Shown here: positions 52,443 through 59,787 of the stretch, piece by piece
Layout of the letters: each line of letters begins with the position of its first letter
Numbering within the stretch: position 1 is the stretch's first letter
Notes under the pieces: model-generated
What the model saw: only the letters and a program-made list of their open reading frames with translations
Told to the model about the DNA's origin: nothing
Databases searched by the model: none
Made by a program: the position numbers and the translations under genes
DNA from: Candidatus Schekmanbacteria bacterium
GTDB lineage: Bacteria > Schekmanbacteria > GWA2-38-11 > J061
NCBI GenBank assembly: GCA_016219965.1
Contig: JACRJM010000002.1
Coordinates: forward strand, 1-64,000
Reading direction: 5' to 3'
DNA length: 64,000 nt

Positions 52443-52904
52443 ATGAGGAAAATGACTGAAAATGAAATGAGGGATTTTATCGAAGAATGGACATGGGGGA
52501 CAATAATCGCAACTGATGAGAACAACAAGCCCTACGCTGTTGAAGTTTCCTATGGCTCGGACGGAAAAAATATTTACTGCGGCACAAGGCCGGGCGGCAA
52601 GATGTCAAAGTGTATAAGGAAAAACCCTGACATTATTTTCAAGATCTGCGATGCTGACAAGCACTACATAGACTTCCGCGGAGTATCTGTCTTTGCAAAG
52701 GTAGAGATTATGAGTAAAGGGGAAGATATAATGTACGGGATACAACAGATCGCTCACAAAGTAATAAATGTCGCACAAAGAAAGAGCATGTCAGCGGAAG
52801 ATTTTGAGAAAATAGGTGAAAGAATGGCAGCTCATCCCGAAAAATCAAACGCCCTTCGCATTCCCATAGAGAATCTTACCGGAGTAATACGCGACTTAGG
52901 GTAA
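52443..52904 (+). CDS. Pyridoxamine 5'-phosphate oxidase-family (flavin-binding split-barrel) protein
   Basis: 153 aa from the ATG at 52443, preceded by AGGAG 8 nt away; upstream in-frame codons lack a binding site. The N-terminus WGTIIATDENNKPYAVEVSYG is the typical beginning of the split-barrel fold, followed by GKNIYCGTRPGGKMSKCIRKNP. Such proteins bind FMN, F420 or haem-related cofactors. They include nitroimidazole-resistance (NimA)-like proteins, but the substrate of this one is unknown. It is transcribed alone and ends at a palindromic hairpin that separates it from the convergent acyl-CoA dehydrogenase gene. Confidence 0.8.
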   Translation: MRKMTENEMRDFIEEWTWGTIIATDENNKPYAVEVSYGSDGKNIYCGTRPGGKMSKCIRKNPDIIFKICDADKHYIDFRGVSVFAKVEIMSKGEDIMYGIQQIAHKVINVAQRKSMSAEDFEKIGERMAAHPEKSNALRIPIENLTGVIRDLG

Positions 52905-52911
52905 ATATTAT

Positions 52912-52940
52912 GCAGGGACCGTTCACTGAACGGTCCCTGC
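52912..52940. terminator. Bidirectional stem-loop between convergent genes
   Basis: GCAGGGACCGTTCA pairs perfectly with TGAACGGTCCCTGC around a single central C (in practice the loop opens by a few bases). It lies 8 nt after the PNPOx-like stop and 7 nt from the 3' end of the minus-strand acyl-CoA dehydrogenase gene. It has no T-run, so it may act as a strong hairpin for RNA 3'-end stability or factor-assisted termination in both directions. Confidence 0.65.
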
Positions 52941-52947
52941 TGCAATA

Positions 52948-54108
52948 CTAATCTTTCAGTATTTCCCTTGCTATCACTATGCGCTGGATCTGGTTGGTGC
53001 CGGCGAATATCTGGGTTATCTTGGCATCGCGCATCATACGCTCGACCGGATATTCCCTTGTGCAGCCATAACCGCCGAGTATCTGCACCGCATCAACGGT
53101 GACCTTCATTGCAGTGTCTGATACAAAGGTCTTGCACATGGATGAGTAAAGCGTCGCATCCGGTGTGTGGTTCCATGCTTTTATGCAGGCAGTGTAGAGA
53201 AGAAGCTTTGACGCCTCTATCTGCATTTTCATGTCTGCAAGCATGAACTGTATTGCCTGGAAATCTGCGATGGGACGACCAAACTGGACCCTCTGCTTCG
53301 CATAGTCGCGGGCATATTCATATGCACCTTCTGCCACGCCCATTGCCATTGATGCTGCAACAGGGCGTTCCATGTTAAGGCTCTTCATTGCCGTAACAAA
53401 ACCTTCTCCTTCAGGTCCCATCATCATGCTCTTATGGCATCTGTATCCGTCAAGGACTATGTCTCCTGTCACCGAGCCGCGTGCTCCAAGCTTGTCCTCT
53501 TTTCTGCCAAGAGAAAAACCGGGCTGGTCTTTTTCCACTATAAAAGTACTTATCCCTTTTGCTTTCTTTGCTTCATCTGATGTGCGTGCAAAGAAGGAAT
53601 AAAAATCAGCGACCCCTGCATTGGTTATCCATCTCTTCTCACCGGTGATCACATAGTAATCGCCGTCCTTCACAGCGCGCGCCTTTAAGTTTGCAAGGTC
53701 TGAGCCTGCCTCTGGTTCGCTCATTGCAACTGCGCCCAAAATCTCACCTGCCGCTATCCGGGGGAAATATTTTTTCTTCTGCTCGTCGTTAGCCATGTGA
53801 AACATTGGGAATATGGCAAGACAGTTGGTGGCAAGTATCATGGCGCATGACATGTCAGCCTTTGCAATCTCTGTAAGGACCATGCAGACAGTGAGAAGGT
53901 CTGCCCCCAGCCCGTCATACTCAATAGGTATAGGGAGTGCCAGTAGCCCTTCACGTGCGAATACCTCTTTTACGTCCCACGGGTATTTCCCTTCCTTGTC
54001 TATCTCTTCTGCCCTCGGGATAATGATATCTTTGCAAATCTTTTTTACGGTTTGCAGAATAGATTTCTGGTCTTCTGTAAGTTCAAAATCAAGTTTCAGC
54101 TCGCTCAT
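52948..54108 (-). CDS. Acyl-CoA dehydrogenase, isovaleryl/long-chain-type catalytic-base arrangement
   Basis: 386 aa, the canonical family length. FAD- and substrate-binding motifs include AMSEPEAGSDLANLKA (~128-143) and GEKRWITNAG (~156-165), with QVQ-type ends (IFAGTNQIQRIVIAREIL). In most family members the catalytic Glu is in '(Y/F)EGTNQIQ'; here that position is Ala (A369). Instead a Glu stands at residue 247 in LNMERPVAAS, the position of the base in isovaleryl-CoA and long-chain acyl-CoA dehydrogenases. So it is likely active with that alternative geometry. Electrons would pass to ETF. It converges on the PNPOx-like gene and is divergent from the acyl-CoA synthetase genes. Confidence 0.88.
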   Translation of the reverse strand: MSELKLDFELTEDQKSILQTVKKICKDIIIPRAEEIDKEGKYPWDVKEVFAREGLLALPIPIEYDGLGADLLTVCMVLTEIAKADMSCAMILATNCLAIFPMFHMANDEQKKKYFPRIAAGEILGAVAMSEPEAGSDLANLKARAVKDGDYYVITGEKRWITNAGVADFYSFFARTSDEAKKAKGISTFIVEKDQPGFSLGRKEDKLGARGSVTGDIVLDGYRCHKSMMMGPEGEGFVTAMKSLNMERPVAASMAMGVAEGAYEYARDYAKQRVQFGRPIADFQAIQFMLADMKMQIEASKLLLYTACIKAWNHTPDATLYSSMCKTFVSDTAMKVTVDAVQILGGYGCTREYPVERMMRDAKITQIFAGTNQIQRIVIAREILKD

Positions 54109-54251
54109 CTTTACTCTCCTGCGTAGAATCGTTTTATTCTTGACAAATCAAGGGGTTGCTTTTATACAAAGCCTTTACTTATAGATTCCTGATTTTATTT
54201 GTCAAGCCTAAAGTGGGCCTGCAGTGGACATGAAACAGAGAGAGGGATGAG

Positions 54252-55652
54252 ATGGAAGGACAGTTCTTAGATTATTTGTTTAATCCGCAGTCAATTGCCC
54301 TTGTTGGTGCCTCGGGCAAGGAGGGGAAGCTGGGTTATTTTTATCTTAAAAATCTTCTTGAATATAAAGGGAAGGTTTATCCGGTTAATCCCAATGAGGA
54401 AGAGGTGCTTGGTGTAAAATGTTACAAGAGTGTAAGTGCCATCGGGGCGCCAGTTGACCTTGTAGTGGTCGTTGTGGCATCGAAGTTCGTCCTAGATGTT
54501 ATTAAAGAGTGCGCTGAAACAGGGGTGAAGGTCGTCCTTGTGACTACGGCAGGATTCAGTGAAGCGGGCCCTGATGGAAAAGCCCTCGAAGAAGAGATGC
54601 TAAGAATCGCGCGTAATGCAAAGATGAGGATAGTGGGGCCAAACTGCTTTGGCATAAGGAACTGCAATGCACAGCTAAATGCAACATTCTCATTTGAAGC
54701 ATCAAAAGAGCCGGGAACGATCTCATTCCTTACCCAGAGCGGCGGCGGCGGTGAGGTTATCTATATTCAGGGGAAAGACGAGGGGCTGAAATTCTCCAAA
54801 TTCATGGTCTGCGGCAACAAAAGCGATTTGGACGACTATGAGGTGATAGATTACTTTGGCGATGATCCGGAAACAAAGATAATCTGCCTTTTCCTTGAAT
54901 CCATAAAGGAAGGAAGGAAGTTCTTTGAATCTACTAAAAAAGTCACTGCCAAAAAACCTGTTGTTGTCTGCAAGGTAGGAAGGACAGAAGGCGCGGCACG
55001 TGCAGCATCATCACATACAGCCGCCATTGCAGGAAACTTCACTGCATATGAAACTGCCTTTAAGCAGGCAGGGCTTATAACAACGCGCAATGCTCAGGAA
55101 ATGCTTGATGTAATAAAAGCAGTTGACTGGCAGCCTTTGCCGCAGGGTCCAAAGCTTGGAATAATAACAGCTTCAGGCGGTCTTGGCGTTGAACTCACAG
55201 ATCTCTCAGAGGAAGCGGGACTAAGCGTTATCGAGCTTGAGCAGCATATTCAGGATCGCATAAAGCCGCTTATCCCTGATTTTGCATGTGCAAAGAACCC
55301 GGTGGACATGACTCCGATCTGGGGACAGTTCAGCGAGGTTATGAAAAAAACAATTGAGGCTTTCTACGATAGCGCCAATGTTGATATAATAGTTCCAATA
55401 ATCGTACTTCGTGCAACGAGGATGATTGATGTTTTGGAATCAGTGCGGGATGCAATTCTTTCCTGCCAGGCAAACAGCAAAGTTAAGAAACCTACCTATA
55501 TATGCTGGGTGAGCTTAAAGGATTCACTTAAGAACAAAGAGATATTTGAAAAGGCGAAGATACCATGTTTTGAATGGACCGGACGTGTTGCAAGGACTTC
55601 TTCTCTTGTTTATGGCTATGCCCAGTACTTAAAAAAATTGAGAGGTGAATAA
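54252..55652 (+). CDS. ADP-forming acyl/acetyl-CoA synthetase, alpha subunit
   Basis: 466 aa. An N-terminal CoA-binding Rossmann domain (IALVGASGKEGKLGYF) is followed by a succinyl-CoA-ligase-like domain. The phosphorylatable His is in SSHTAAIAGNFTAYE (~residues 253-267). This is the alpha subunit of the two-subunit ADP-forming acetyl-CoA synthetase (AcdA type). It conserves thioester energy as ATP, converting acyl-CoA + ADP + Pi to the acid + CoA + ATP. The ATP-grasp beta subunit gene follows 4 nt later. Common in archaea and in anaerobic bacteria, it suggests energy conservation during fermentation of acids. Acyl-chain specificity is unknown. Confidence 0.88.
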   Translation: MEGQFLDYLFNPQSIALVGASGKEGKLGYFYLKNLLEYKGKVYPVNPNEEEVLGVKCYKSVSAIGAPVDLVVVVVASKFVLDVIKECAETGVKVVLVTTAGFSEAGPDGKALEEEMLRIARNAKMRIVGPNCFGIRNCNAQLNATFSFEASKEPGTISFLTQSGGGGEVIYIQGKDEGLKFSKFMVCGNKSDLDDYEVIDYFGDDPETKIICLFLESIKEGRKFFESTKKVTAKKPVVVCKVGRTEGAARAASSHTAAIAGNFTAYETAFKQAGLITTRNAQEMLDVIKAVDWQPLPQGPKLGIITASGGLGVELTDLSEEAGLSVIELEQHIQDRIKPLIPDFACAKNPVDMTPIWGQFSEVMKKTIEAFYDSANVDIIVPIIVLRATRMIDVLESVRDAILSCQANSKVKKPTYICWVSLKDSLKNKEIFEKAKIPCFEWTGRVARTSSLVYGYAQYLKKLRGE

Positions 55653-55656
55653 AGAA

Positions 55657-56355
55657 ATGCGTGGAGAAGAGAGAGCGAGACGGATATTTTCAACAGCGCG
55701 TGAAGAGAAACGCTCATATGTACTTGAGTATGAGGTAAAAGAGATTCTCAAGGGATATGATATAGATGTAACGAAAGAAGTTGTCTGCAAGACAGTGGAC
55801 GAAGCCGTACAGGTGGCGAAGAACATAGGGTTTCCCATCGTGCTTAAAATAGTTTCCACCGAGGTTGTGCATAAGAGCGATTCCGGCGGAGTTAAACTTG
55901 GGATAAAGAGCGAAGAAGAGCTCAAAGCTGAATTCGATAAAATGCTAGCACTTTACAGCGGAAAGTTTTCAGCCGAGGCGCTAAAGGGTATCTCAGTTCA
56001 GGAAATGGTTTCAGGAGAAGAGGTAATAATTGGAGTGCTAAAAGATTCGCAGTTCGGCCACATGATGATGGTAGGTATGGGAGGAGTTTTCGTAGAAGTG
56101 TTTAAGGATGTGGCATACAGGCTTGCCCCGATCACCGAGGCAGAAGCAATGGAAATGTTAAAAGAGCTTAAGGGATTCAGGCTCCTTGACGGATACAGGG
56201 GGAGAAAACCTGCAAATGTTAAGAGTCTCTGCGAGACGCTCTCTCGCGTATCAACAGCGCTTGAAGAACTCCCTGAAATAAAGGAGATGGATTTAAATCC
56301 TGTTTTTGTCAATGACAAAAGGGCAGTGATAGCTGACGGCCGCATTTTTATCTGA
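55657..56355 (+). CDS. ADP-forming acyl/acetyl-CoA synthetase, ATP-grasp beta subunit
   Basis: 232 aa from the ATG at 55657 (GAGGTG about 10 nt upstream); a GTG 12 nt earlier is possible. The protein is an ATP-grasp_5 domain, with GFPIVLKIVSTEVVHKSDS (~55-73), the Lys and His of which take part in nucleotide binding and phosphoryl transfer. It also has EMVSGEEVIIGVLKDSQFG and VFVEVFKDVAYRLAP. It pairs with the alpha subunit upstream; the usual ~230-aa beta subunit has the same length. A UbiD-family gene follows after 42 nt, so all three may be co-transcribed. Confidence 0.88.
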   Translation: MRGEERARRIFSTAREEKRSYVLEYEVKEILKGYDIDVTKEVVCKTVDEAVQVAKNIGFPIVLKIVSTEVVHKSDSGGVKLGIKSEEELKAEFDKMLALYSGKFSAEALKGISVQEMVSGEEVIIGVLKDSQFGHMMMVGMGGVFVEVFKDVAYRLAPITEAEAMEMLKELKGFRLLDGYRGRKPANVKSLCETLSRVSTALEELPEIKEMDLNPVFVNDKRAVIADGRIFI

Positions 56356-56397
56356 CCTTAATCATTAGGTTTTTATTTTAATCAAGTGGAGAACAGA

Positions 56398-57801
56398 ATG
56401 AGCACTTATAATGATCTCAGAGATTTTATAAAAATTCTGGAAGAGAAGGATGAGCTTAAGCACATAACAAAAGAAGTGAGCTGGGACGAAGAAGCCGCCG
56501 CGGTTTTTATAAAATCAGCAAAGAAGAATAACAGGGCCCTCATATTTGATAAAGTAAAAGACTCAAAGTTTCCTCTCATCATAGGCACGCTTGCATCGCC
56601 TGAAAGGATAAAGCTTGCAATCGGAAAAAGCGGAGAGGGCTTTGATGATTTTGTGGATAAAGTTCTAAATACCAAGAGAGATGACTTCCCTGCAACAACT
56701 GTCGCAAGCGCGCCTTGCCAGGAGGTTGTTATCACTGGTGATGATGTTGATCTCCTCTCGCTTCCTATTCCTAAGTTTAACGAGAAGGAAGGGGGGCGCT
56801 ATATCACGGCAGGCGTTTCGATAAGCTATGATCCTGAGACCGGCGCACGTAATGCCGGCGTTTACCGCATGATGGCAAGAGATAAGAACGAGCTCAATGT
56901 CAATTTCGGATTCCCCAACAGGCATCTTCTTATGCATGCCAAGAAAAGCCAGAAGATGGGAAAGCCCCTTCAGGTTGCCATTGCATTAGGGTGTGATCCG
57001 GCTGTCTGGCTTTGTGCTGCAATGCCGCTTCCTGCAAGCTATGACGAGGTCAATCAGGCAGGCGCGATAAAAGGAAAAGGCATTGAGATGGTAAAGGGGA
57101 AGACTATTGATATCAATGTCCCAGCCACTGCGGAAATTATCCTTGAATGCGAGATGGACATCTCTGTCATGAAGCCTGAAGGTCCTTACAATGATTTTCA
57201 GGGCTATTACACAAGAGTAAAAGATAACTATGTCATCAAAGTTAAAGCTATTACACACCGCAAGGGCGCGATTTTTGAAACAAGCATGACAGGTGCAGTC
57301 CCTGAAGGCGAGATGGAAGTTTACCGCCATTTGCTTTTAAGCCAACAGAAAGTACAGTTGAAAAAAGTGATACCGCAGGTCGAGGCAATGACATTCGATG
57401 CGGCGAGCATGGGGCATATTTATATAGTTTCAGTGCGCAACAAAAGACCATTCATGGCTAACCAGATAGGCAGTGCCATCCTTTCGTTCCCGTGGAGCAA
57501 CATGGTTAAGATGGTGATCGTTGTTGACAATGACATAGATATCTTTGACCCTGCCCAGGTCATGTGGGCGATTGCCACAAGGGTTGATTTTGAAAAGGAT
57601 GTCACACTTCTTCCCAATATGCCGGGTGCAAGCTTTGATGTCGGCACAGGCGGAAGAAAAGGCGTAAGCAAGATGATACTTGATGCCACCATGAAGCTTG
57701 AAGATGAAGGCTATCCGGGCAAATTCCCCGAGGCAGGAAGACAGTCAGCGAAGATAGTGCAATTCGTAAGAGATAACTGGAAGTCCTACGGTCTGGATTG
57801 A
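56398..57801 (+). CDS. UbiD-family prenylated-FMN decarboxylase
   Basis: 467 aa from the ATG at 56398 (GTGGAG upstream). Family features are VITGDDVDLLSLPIPKF (~112), the GVYRMMARDKNELNVNF substrate/cofactor loop (~160), and CEMDISVMKPEGPYNDFQGYYT (~252), where the acidic and Arg residues of the catalytic triad lie. UbiD enzymes reversibly (de)carboxylate aromatic or alpha,beta-unsaturated acids using prenylated FMN made by UbiX; no ubiX gene is in the window. The ADP-forming acyl-CoA synthetase genes upstream suggest a catabolic role, such as decarboxylation of an aromatic acid or CoA thioester-related acid, rather than ubiquinone synthesis. Exact substrate unknown. Confidence 0.85.
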   Translation: MSTYNDLRDFIKILEEKDELKHITKEVSWDEEAAAVFIKSAKKNNRALIFDKVKDSKFPLIIGTLASPERIKLAIGKSGEGFDDFVDKVLNTKRDDFPATTVASAPCQEVVITGDDVDLLSLPIPKFNEKEGGRYITAGVSISYDPETGARNAGVYRMMARDKNELNVNFGFPNRHLLMHAKKSQKMGKPLQVAIALGCDPAVWLCAAMPLPASYDEVNQAGAIKGKGIEMVKGKTIDINVPATAEIILECEMDISVMKPEGPYNDFQGYYTRVKDNYVIKVKAITHRKGAIFETSMTGAVPEGEMEVYRHLLLSQQKVQLKKVIPQVEAMTFDAASMGHIYIVSVRNKRPFMANQIGSAILSFPWSNMVKMVIVVDNDIDIFDPAQVMWAIATRVDFEKDVTLLPNMPGASFDVGTGGRKGVSKMILDATMKLEDEGYPGKFPEAGRQSAKIVQFVRDNWKSYGLD

Positions 57802-57803
57802 GG

Positions 57804-57927
57804 GCAAACGTAAGATTTAGCAGCATACTTTGTCAGCAGCCAGCTCGCAAATCCTCATGTACAGAAAAGTACACTCCGGTATTGCTCGCCGTCCGCTTTC
57901 GCGTCTGCTATCTAAATCTTACGTTTG
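57804..57927 (+). repeat. Palindromic stop-codon-adjacent repeat element, copy 2 (~124 bp)
   Basis: It begins 2 nt after the ubiD stop codon. The ends are inverted repeats, with GCAAACGTAAGATTTAG at the left and CTAAATCTTACGTTTGC at the right, 17 bp each and perfectly complementary. The interior contains CTTTGTCAGC, CGCAAATCCTCATGTAC, and CTCCGGTATTGCTC. Read in the direction of ubiD it matches the element behind radC (51547 down to 51426). The longer and cleaner termini suggest that this copy is younger or more constrained. Confidence 0.8.
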
Positions 57928-57996
57928 CAAAAAAATATATTCAGCTTCCTCGTCTTCCACGCAAAACTTGAATTTGCAAAAAAATGTATTCAGCTT
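57923..57996 (+). repeat. 24-bp direct repeat pair downstream of the palindromic element
   Basis: TTTGCAAAAAAATATATTCAGCTT (57923-57946, described by its ends TTTGCAAAA and TTCAGCTT) recurs with one change at 57973-57996. The two are about 50 nt apart. The first copy overlaps the right terminus of the palindromic element. It may mark a small duplication made during insertion or rearrangement in this intergenic region. Confidence 0.55.
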
Positions 57997-58000
57997 TTCT

Positions 58001-58028
58001 CTGTCATTCCCGTGAAAACGGGAATCCA
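58001..58028 (+). repeat. Short dispersed hairpin repeat (copy 2)
   Basis: CTGTCATTCCCGTGAAAACG followed by GGAATCCA forms an ATTCCCGT/ACGGGAAT hairpin with a GAAA-type loop. It is the same repeat type as 51388-51415 in opposite orientation. Both lie beside copies of the palindromic element. Confidence 0.65.
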
Positions 58029-58060
58029 GTGATTTTTTGTTTATTCCTTTTTTTGTATGC

Positions 58061-58143
58061 CATTCTGAGTCCTTCGCTTGTCATTCTGAGCGTAGCGAAG
58101 AATCTCATGTTTCGGCTCAGGATAAACTCCGCGAAGAATCTCG
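58061..58143 (+). repeat. Cluster of 'CATTCTGAG...GAAGAATCTC' dispersed repeats
   Basis: CATTCTGAGTCCTTCGCTTG is followed by TCATTCTGAGCGTAGCGAAG and AATCTC, then a degenerate copy ending GCGAAGAATCTC. This repeat type ('tcattctgagcgtagcgaagaatct') is scattered through many bacterial genomes. Together with the neighbouring repeats it makes 57802-58200 a repeat-dense boundary between ubiD and the cassette array. I see no gene in this stretch. Confidence 0.6.
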
Positions 58144-58202
58144 TTTTTTTCTGTTACTTTTACTCGCTCATCTATAATTTTCAATGGGGGTTTTAAAAAG
58201 TA

Positions 58203-58343
58203 GTAGCAATCTCAAACCTATTTATGCCACTTTATTGTCAGCTTTAATCAAGTTTAAGTTACTATTTTAGACTTTTAATCTTGACTGGCTATCTGCGAGA
58301 AATGTATAGAGTAAGAAAATAGAAGACGTATAAAAAGAATGTT
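58203..58343 (+). repeat. Duplicated ~140-bp promoter-bearing repeat, copy A
   Basis: This stretch is highly similar to 62021-62164. Shared blocks include ATTTATGCC, TTTATTGTCA, ATCAAGTTTAAGTTACTATT and CTTGACTG.CTATCTGCGAGA. Each copy lies just upstream of a gene for a PD-(D/E)XK-type protein. Both contain a TTGACT -35 box and a TATA-type -10 box at the same 18-nt spacing, so a functional promoter has been duplicated along with, or ahead of, the gene. Confidence 0.8.
58281..58310 (+). promoter_or_regulatory. Putative sigma-70 promoter of cassette gene A
   Basis: TTGACT and TATAGA, 18 nt apart, lie inside repeat copy A, 47 nt upstream of the ATG at 58358. The same pair is kept in repeat copy B (TTGACT / TATATA at 62099 and 62123, also 18 nt), and this conservation strengthens the call. 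Confidence 0.55.
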
Positions 58344-58357
58344 GGGCATAAAATGCA

Positions 58358-59602
58358 ATGGATCAGAATATGAAAATTTATCCGTTCAACGATGGAGATA
58401 TATTTGCCACATTTCGTAATATCGTAGACAAGGTAACACAAGAGATTCAGGCATTAGAAAACGAATATGTGCTTAAAGCGTCACTTGCTGAGCTTGAAAA
58501 TTACTATATCGAAAAGGTCTTTATTCATCCACTTGTCCTACACACAGATCATTATTACATTGAGAATCAATCAGGCACGCAGATAGATATTAGTCATGAT
58601 TTCCGCAGAGCCGTATTTCCTGGACAGCGTGCTGTTGTCAGAGGGACCTGTTTAGATATAGCCATTCCATACGATGGGGATTCTATTCTTTGGAGAATTC
58701 AAGCTTCCACGTTTAGCTTAAGTGGCTTTCCTGAGATAGAAATACGTGATGATACGATAGTTCTAACTGTTAGTTTCCCAGATGACATGGCAAACCCTGA
58801 CCAACTTAAGGTAGATATAGATAGGAGCATTAGGTCATTAACTGATGCAGTAAAAAATCTAAGTACTGACGTAGAAAAACATAACAATTCAGTGCCGCAA
58901 ATTATTAAGGCTACCTTACAGCGCAAGAGAATGTTAGCCGAATCTACCATTGGTACTGTGTCATCTCTTGGAATTCCAATAAAACGGCGCGACAAGCCAT
59001 TAACATTCACAGCACCTATGAAACGACGAGAGTCTCCCATACCTAAGCCAAAAGTTCAAATCGAAGCATATAAACTTGAACCAGTCTTATCAGAAGAAGA
59101 GTACCAACATATACTGGAAATTATGCGAAGCATGTCTTTAGTAATTGAAAGGAATCCAGCCGTTTTTTCTTCTCTGGATGAGGAGGCTATTCGAACCCAC
59201 TTTCTCTTACAGTTAAATGGCCACTATAATGGAAGCGCTACAGGCGAAACCTTTAACGCTTCAGGCAAAACAGACATTCTCATTAGAGTTGAAAATAGAA
59301 ACATATTTATCGCTGAATGCAAGTTCTGGAGAGGTTCTTCGGGATTTAATGAAGCTATTAATCAGCTCCTTGGTTATTTATCCTGGCGGGACACTAAGTG
59401 CGCATTGCTAATATTTAATAAAACTAAAGATTCCTCTGGTGTTTGTCAAAAAATGCATGAAACAATGAACTCTCGTCCAGAACATAAAAGAACAATCACA
59501 TTTAATCCTAATAGTGATGCAAGATACATTTTCGTAAAAGAAACAGATCCAGGTCGTGAAATTATAATTACAACACAATTGTATGACTTGCCCATTATTT
59601 AG
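58358..59602 (+). CDS. Cassette protein with C-terminal PD-(D/E)XK nuclease-like domain
   Basis: 414 aa; an internal Met (codon 5, MKIYPF) is an alternative start, as no clear ribosome binding site is seen. Residues 1-215 are unassigned and contain helical stretches. Around residues 225-250 lies a basic and proline-rich linker (KRRDKPL, MKRRESPIPKPKV). The C-terminal ~150 residues hold HFLLQLNGHY, then FNASGKTDILIRVENRN and IFIAECKFWRG (~300-335). These give the D...E-x-K catalytic pattern of restriction-endonuclease-like folds, followed by QLLGYLSWRDTKCALLIF. Related hypothetical proteins occur in genomic islands. A defence or restriction role is plausible but unproven. It is directly followed by an attC site. 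Confidence 0.72.
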   Translation: MDQNMKIYPFNDGDIFATFRNIVDKVTQEIQALENEYVLKASLAELENYYIEKVFIHPLVLHTDHYYIENQSGTQIDISHDFRRAVFPGQRAVVRGTCLDIAIPYDGDSILWRIQASTFSLSGFPEIEIRDDTIVLTVSFPDDMANPDQLKVDIDRSIRSLTDAVKNLSTDVEKHNNSVPQIIKATLQRKRMLAESTIGTVSSLGIPIKRRDKPLTFTAPMKRRESPIPKPKVQIEAYKLEPVLSEEEYQHILEIMRSMSLVIERNPAVFSSLDEEAIRTHFLLQLNGHYNGSATGETFNASGKTDILIRVENRNIFIAECKFWRGSSGFNEAINQLLGYLSWRDTKCALLIFNKTKDSSGVCQKMHETMNSRPEHKRTITFNPNSDARYIFVKETDPGREIIITTQLYDLPII

Positions 59603-59615
59603 GATAATTGCAGAT

Positions 59616-59707
59616 GGCTAACAAAACGCTAAAGAGGGACGAGGATTAGCCGTCTTTTTTTCATTTCGGACTCTGTGCACCCGCGCCCTTCATGTTGGGT
59701 GTTAGGC
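59616..59707 (+). mobile_element. attC recombination site 1 (59-base element)
   Basis: 92 bp between R'' GGCTAAC and R' GTTAGGC. After R'' comes AAAACGCTAAAGAGGGACG, which closely resembles the 5' side of Vibrio-type attC repeats. Near the 3' end CGCGCCCTTCATGTTGGGT forms the other strand of the imperfect hairpin. It starts 14 nt after the stop of the upstream gene, the usual cassette position. The folded bottom strand would be the IntI substrate. Confidence 0.8.
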
Positions 59708-59787
59708 AAGATAGTACATTAGGAAAAAATAAAGAGATGATTATCGTTAGACAATTGATGACGATGATTCCCAAATATGAGGTGTAA

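Noticed and set aside
57830-58196. Short plus-strand ORFs downstream of ubiD
   Set aside because: They are read through dispersed repeats and palindromic elements; the translations reflect repeat sequence, with no ribosome binding site.
57802-58357. Possible integron integrase or attI left of the cassette array
   Set aside because: No ORF of the expected ~320 aa and no tyrosine-recombinase motifs; the stretch is dispersed repeats, then promoter repeat A.
59746-59752. GTTAGAC matching the attC R' consensus
   Set aside because: No matching RYYYAAC partner upstream and it lies outside the better hairpin ending at 59707, so it is taken as chance.
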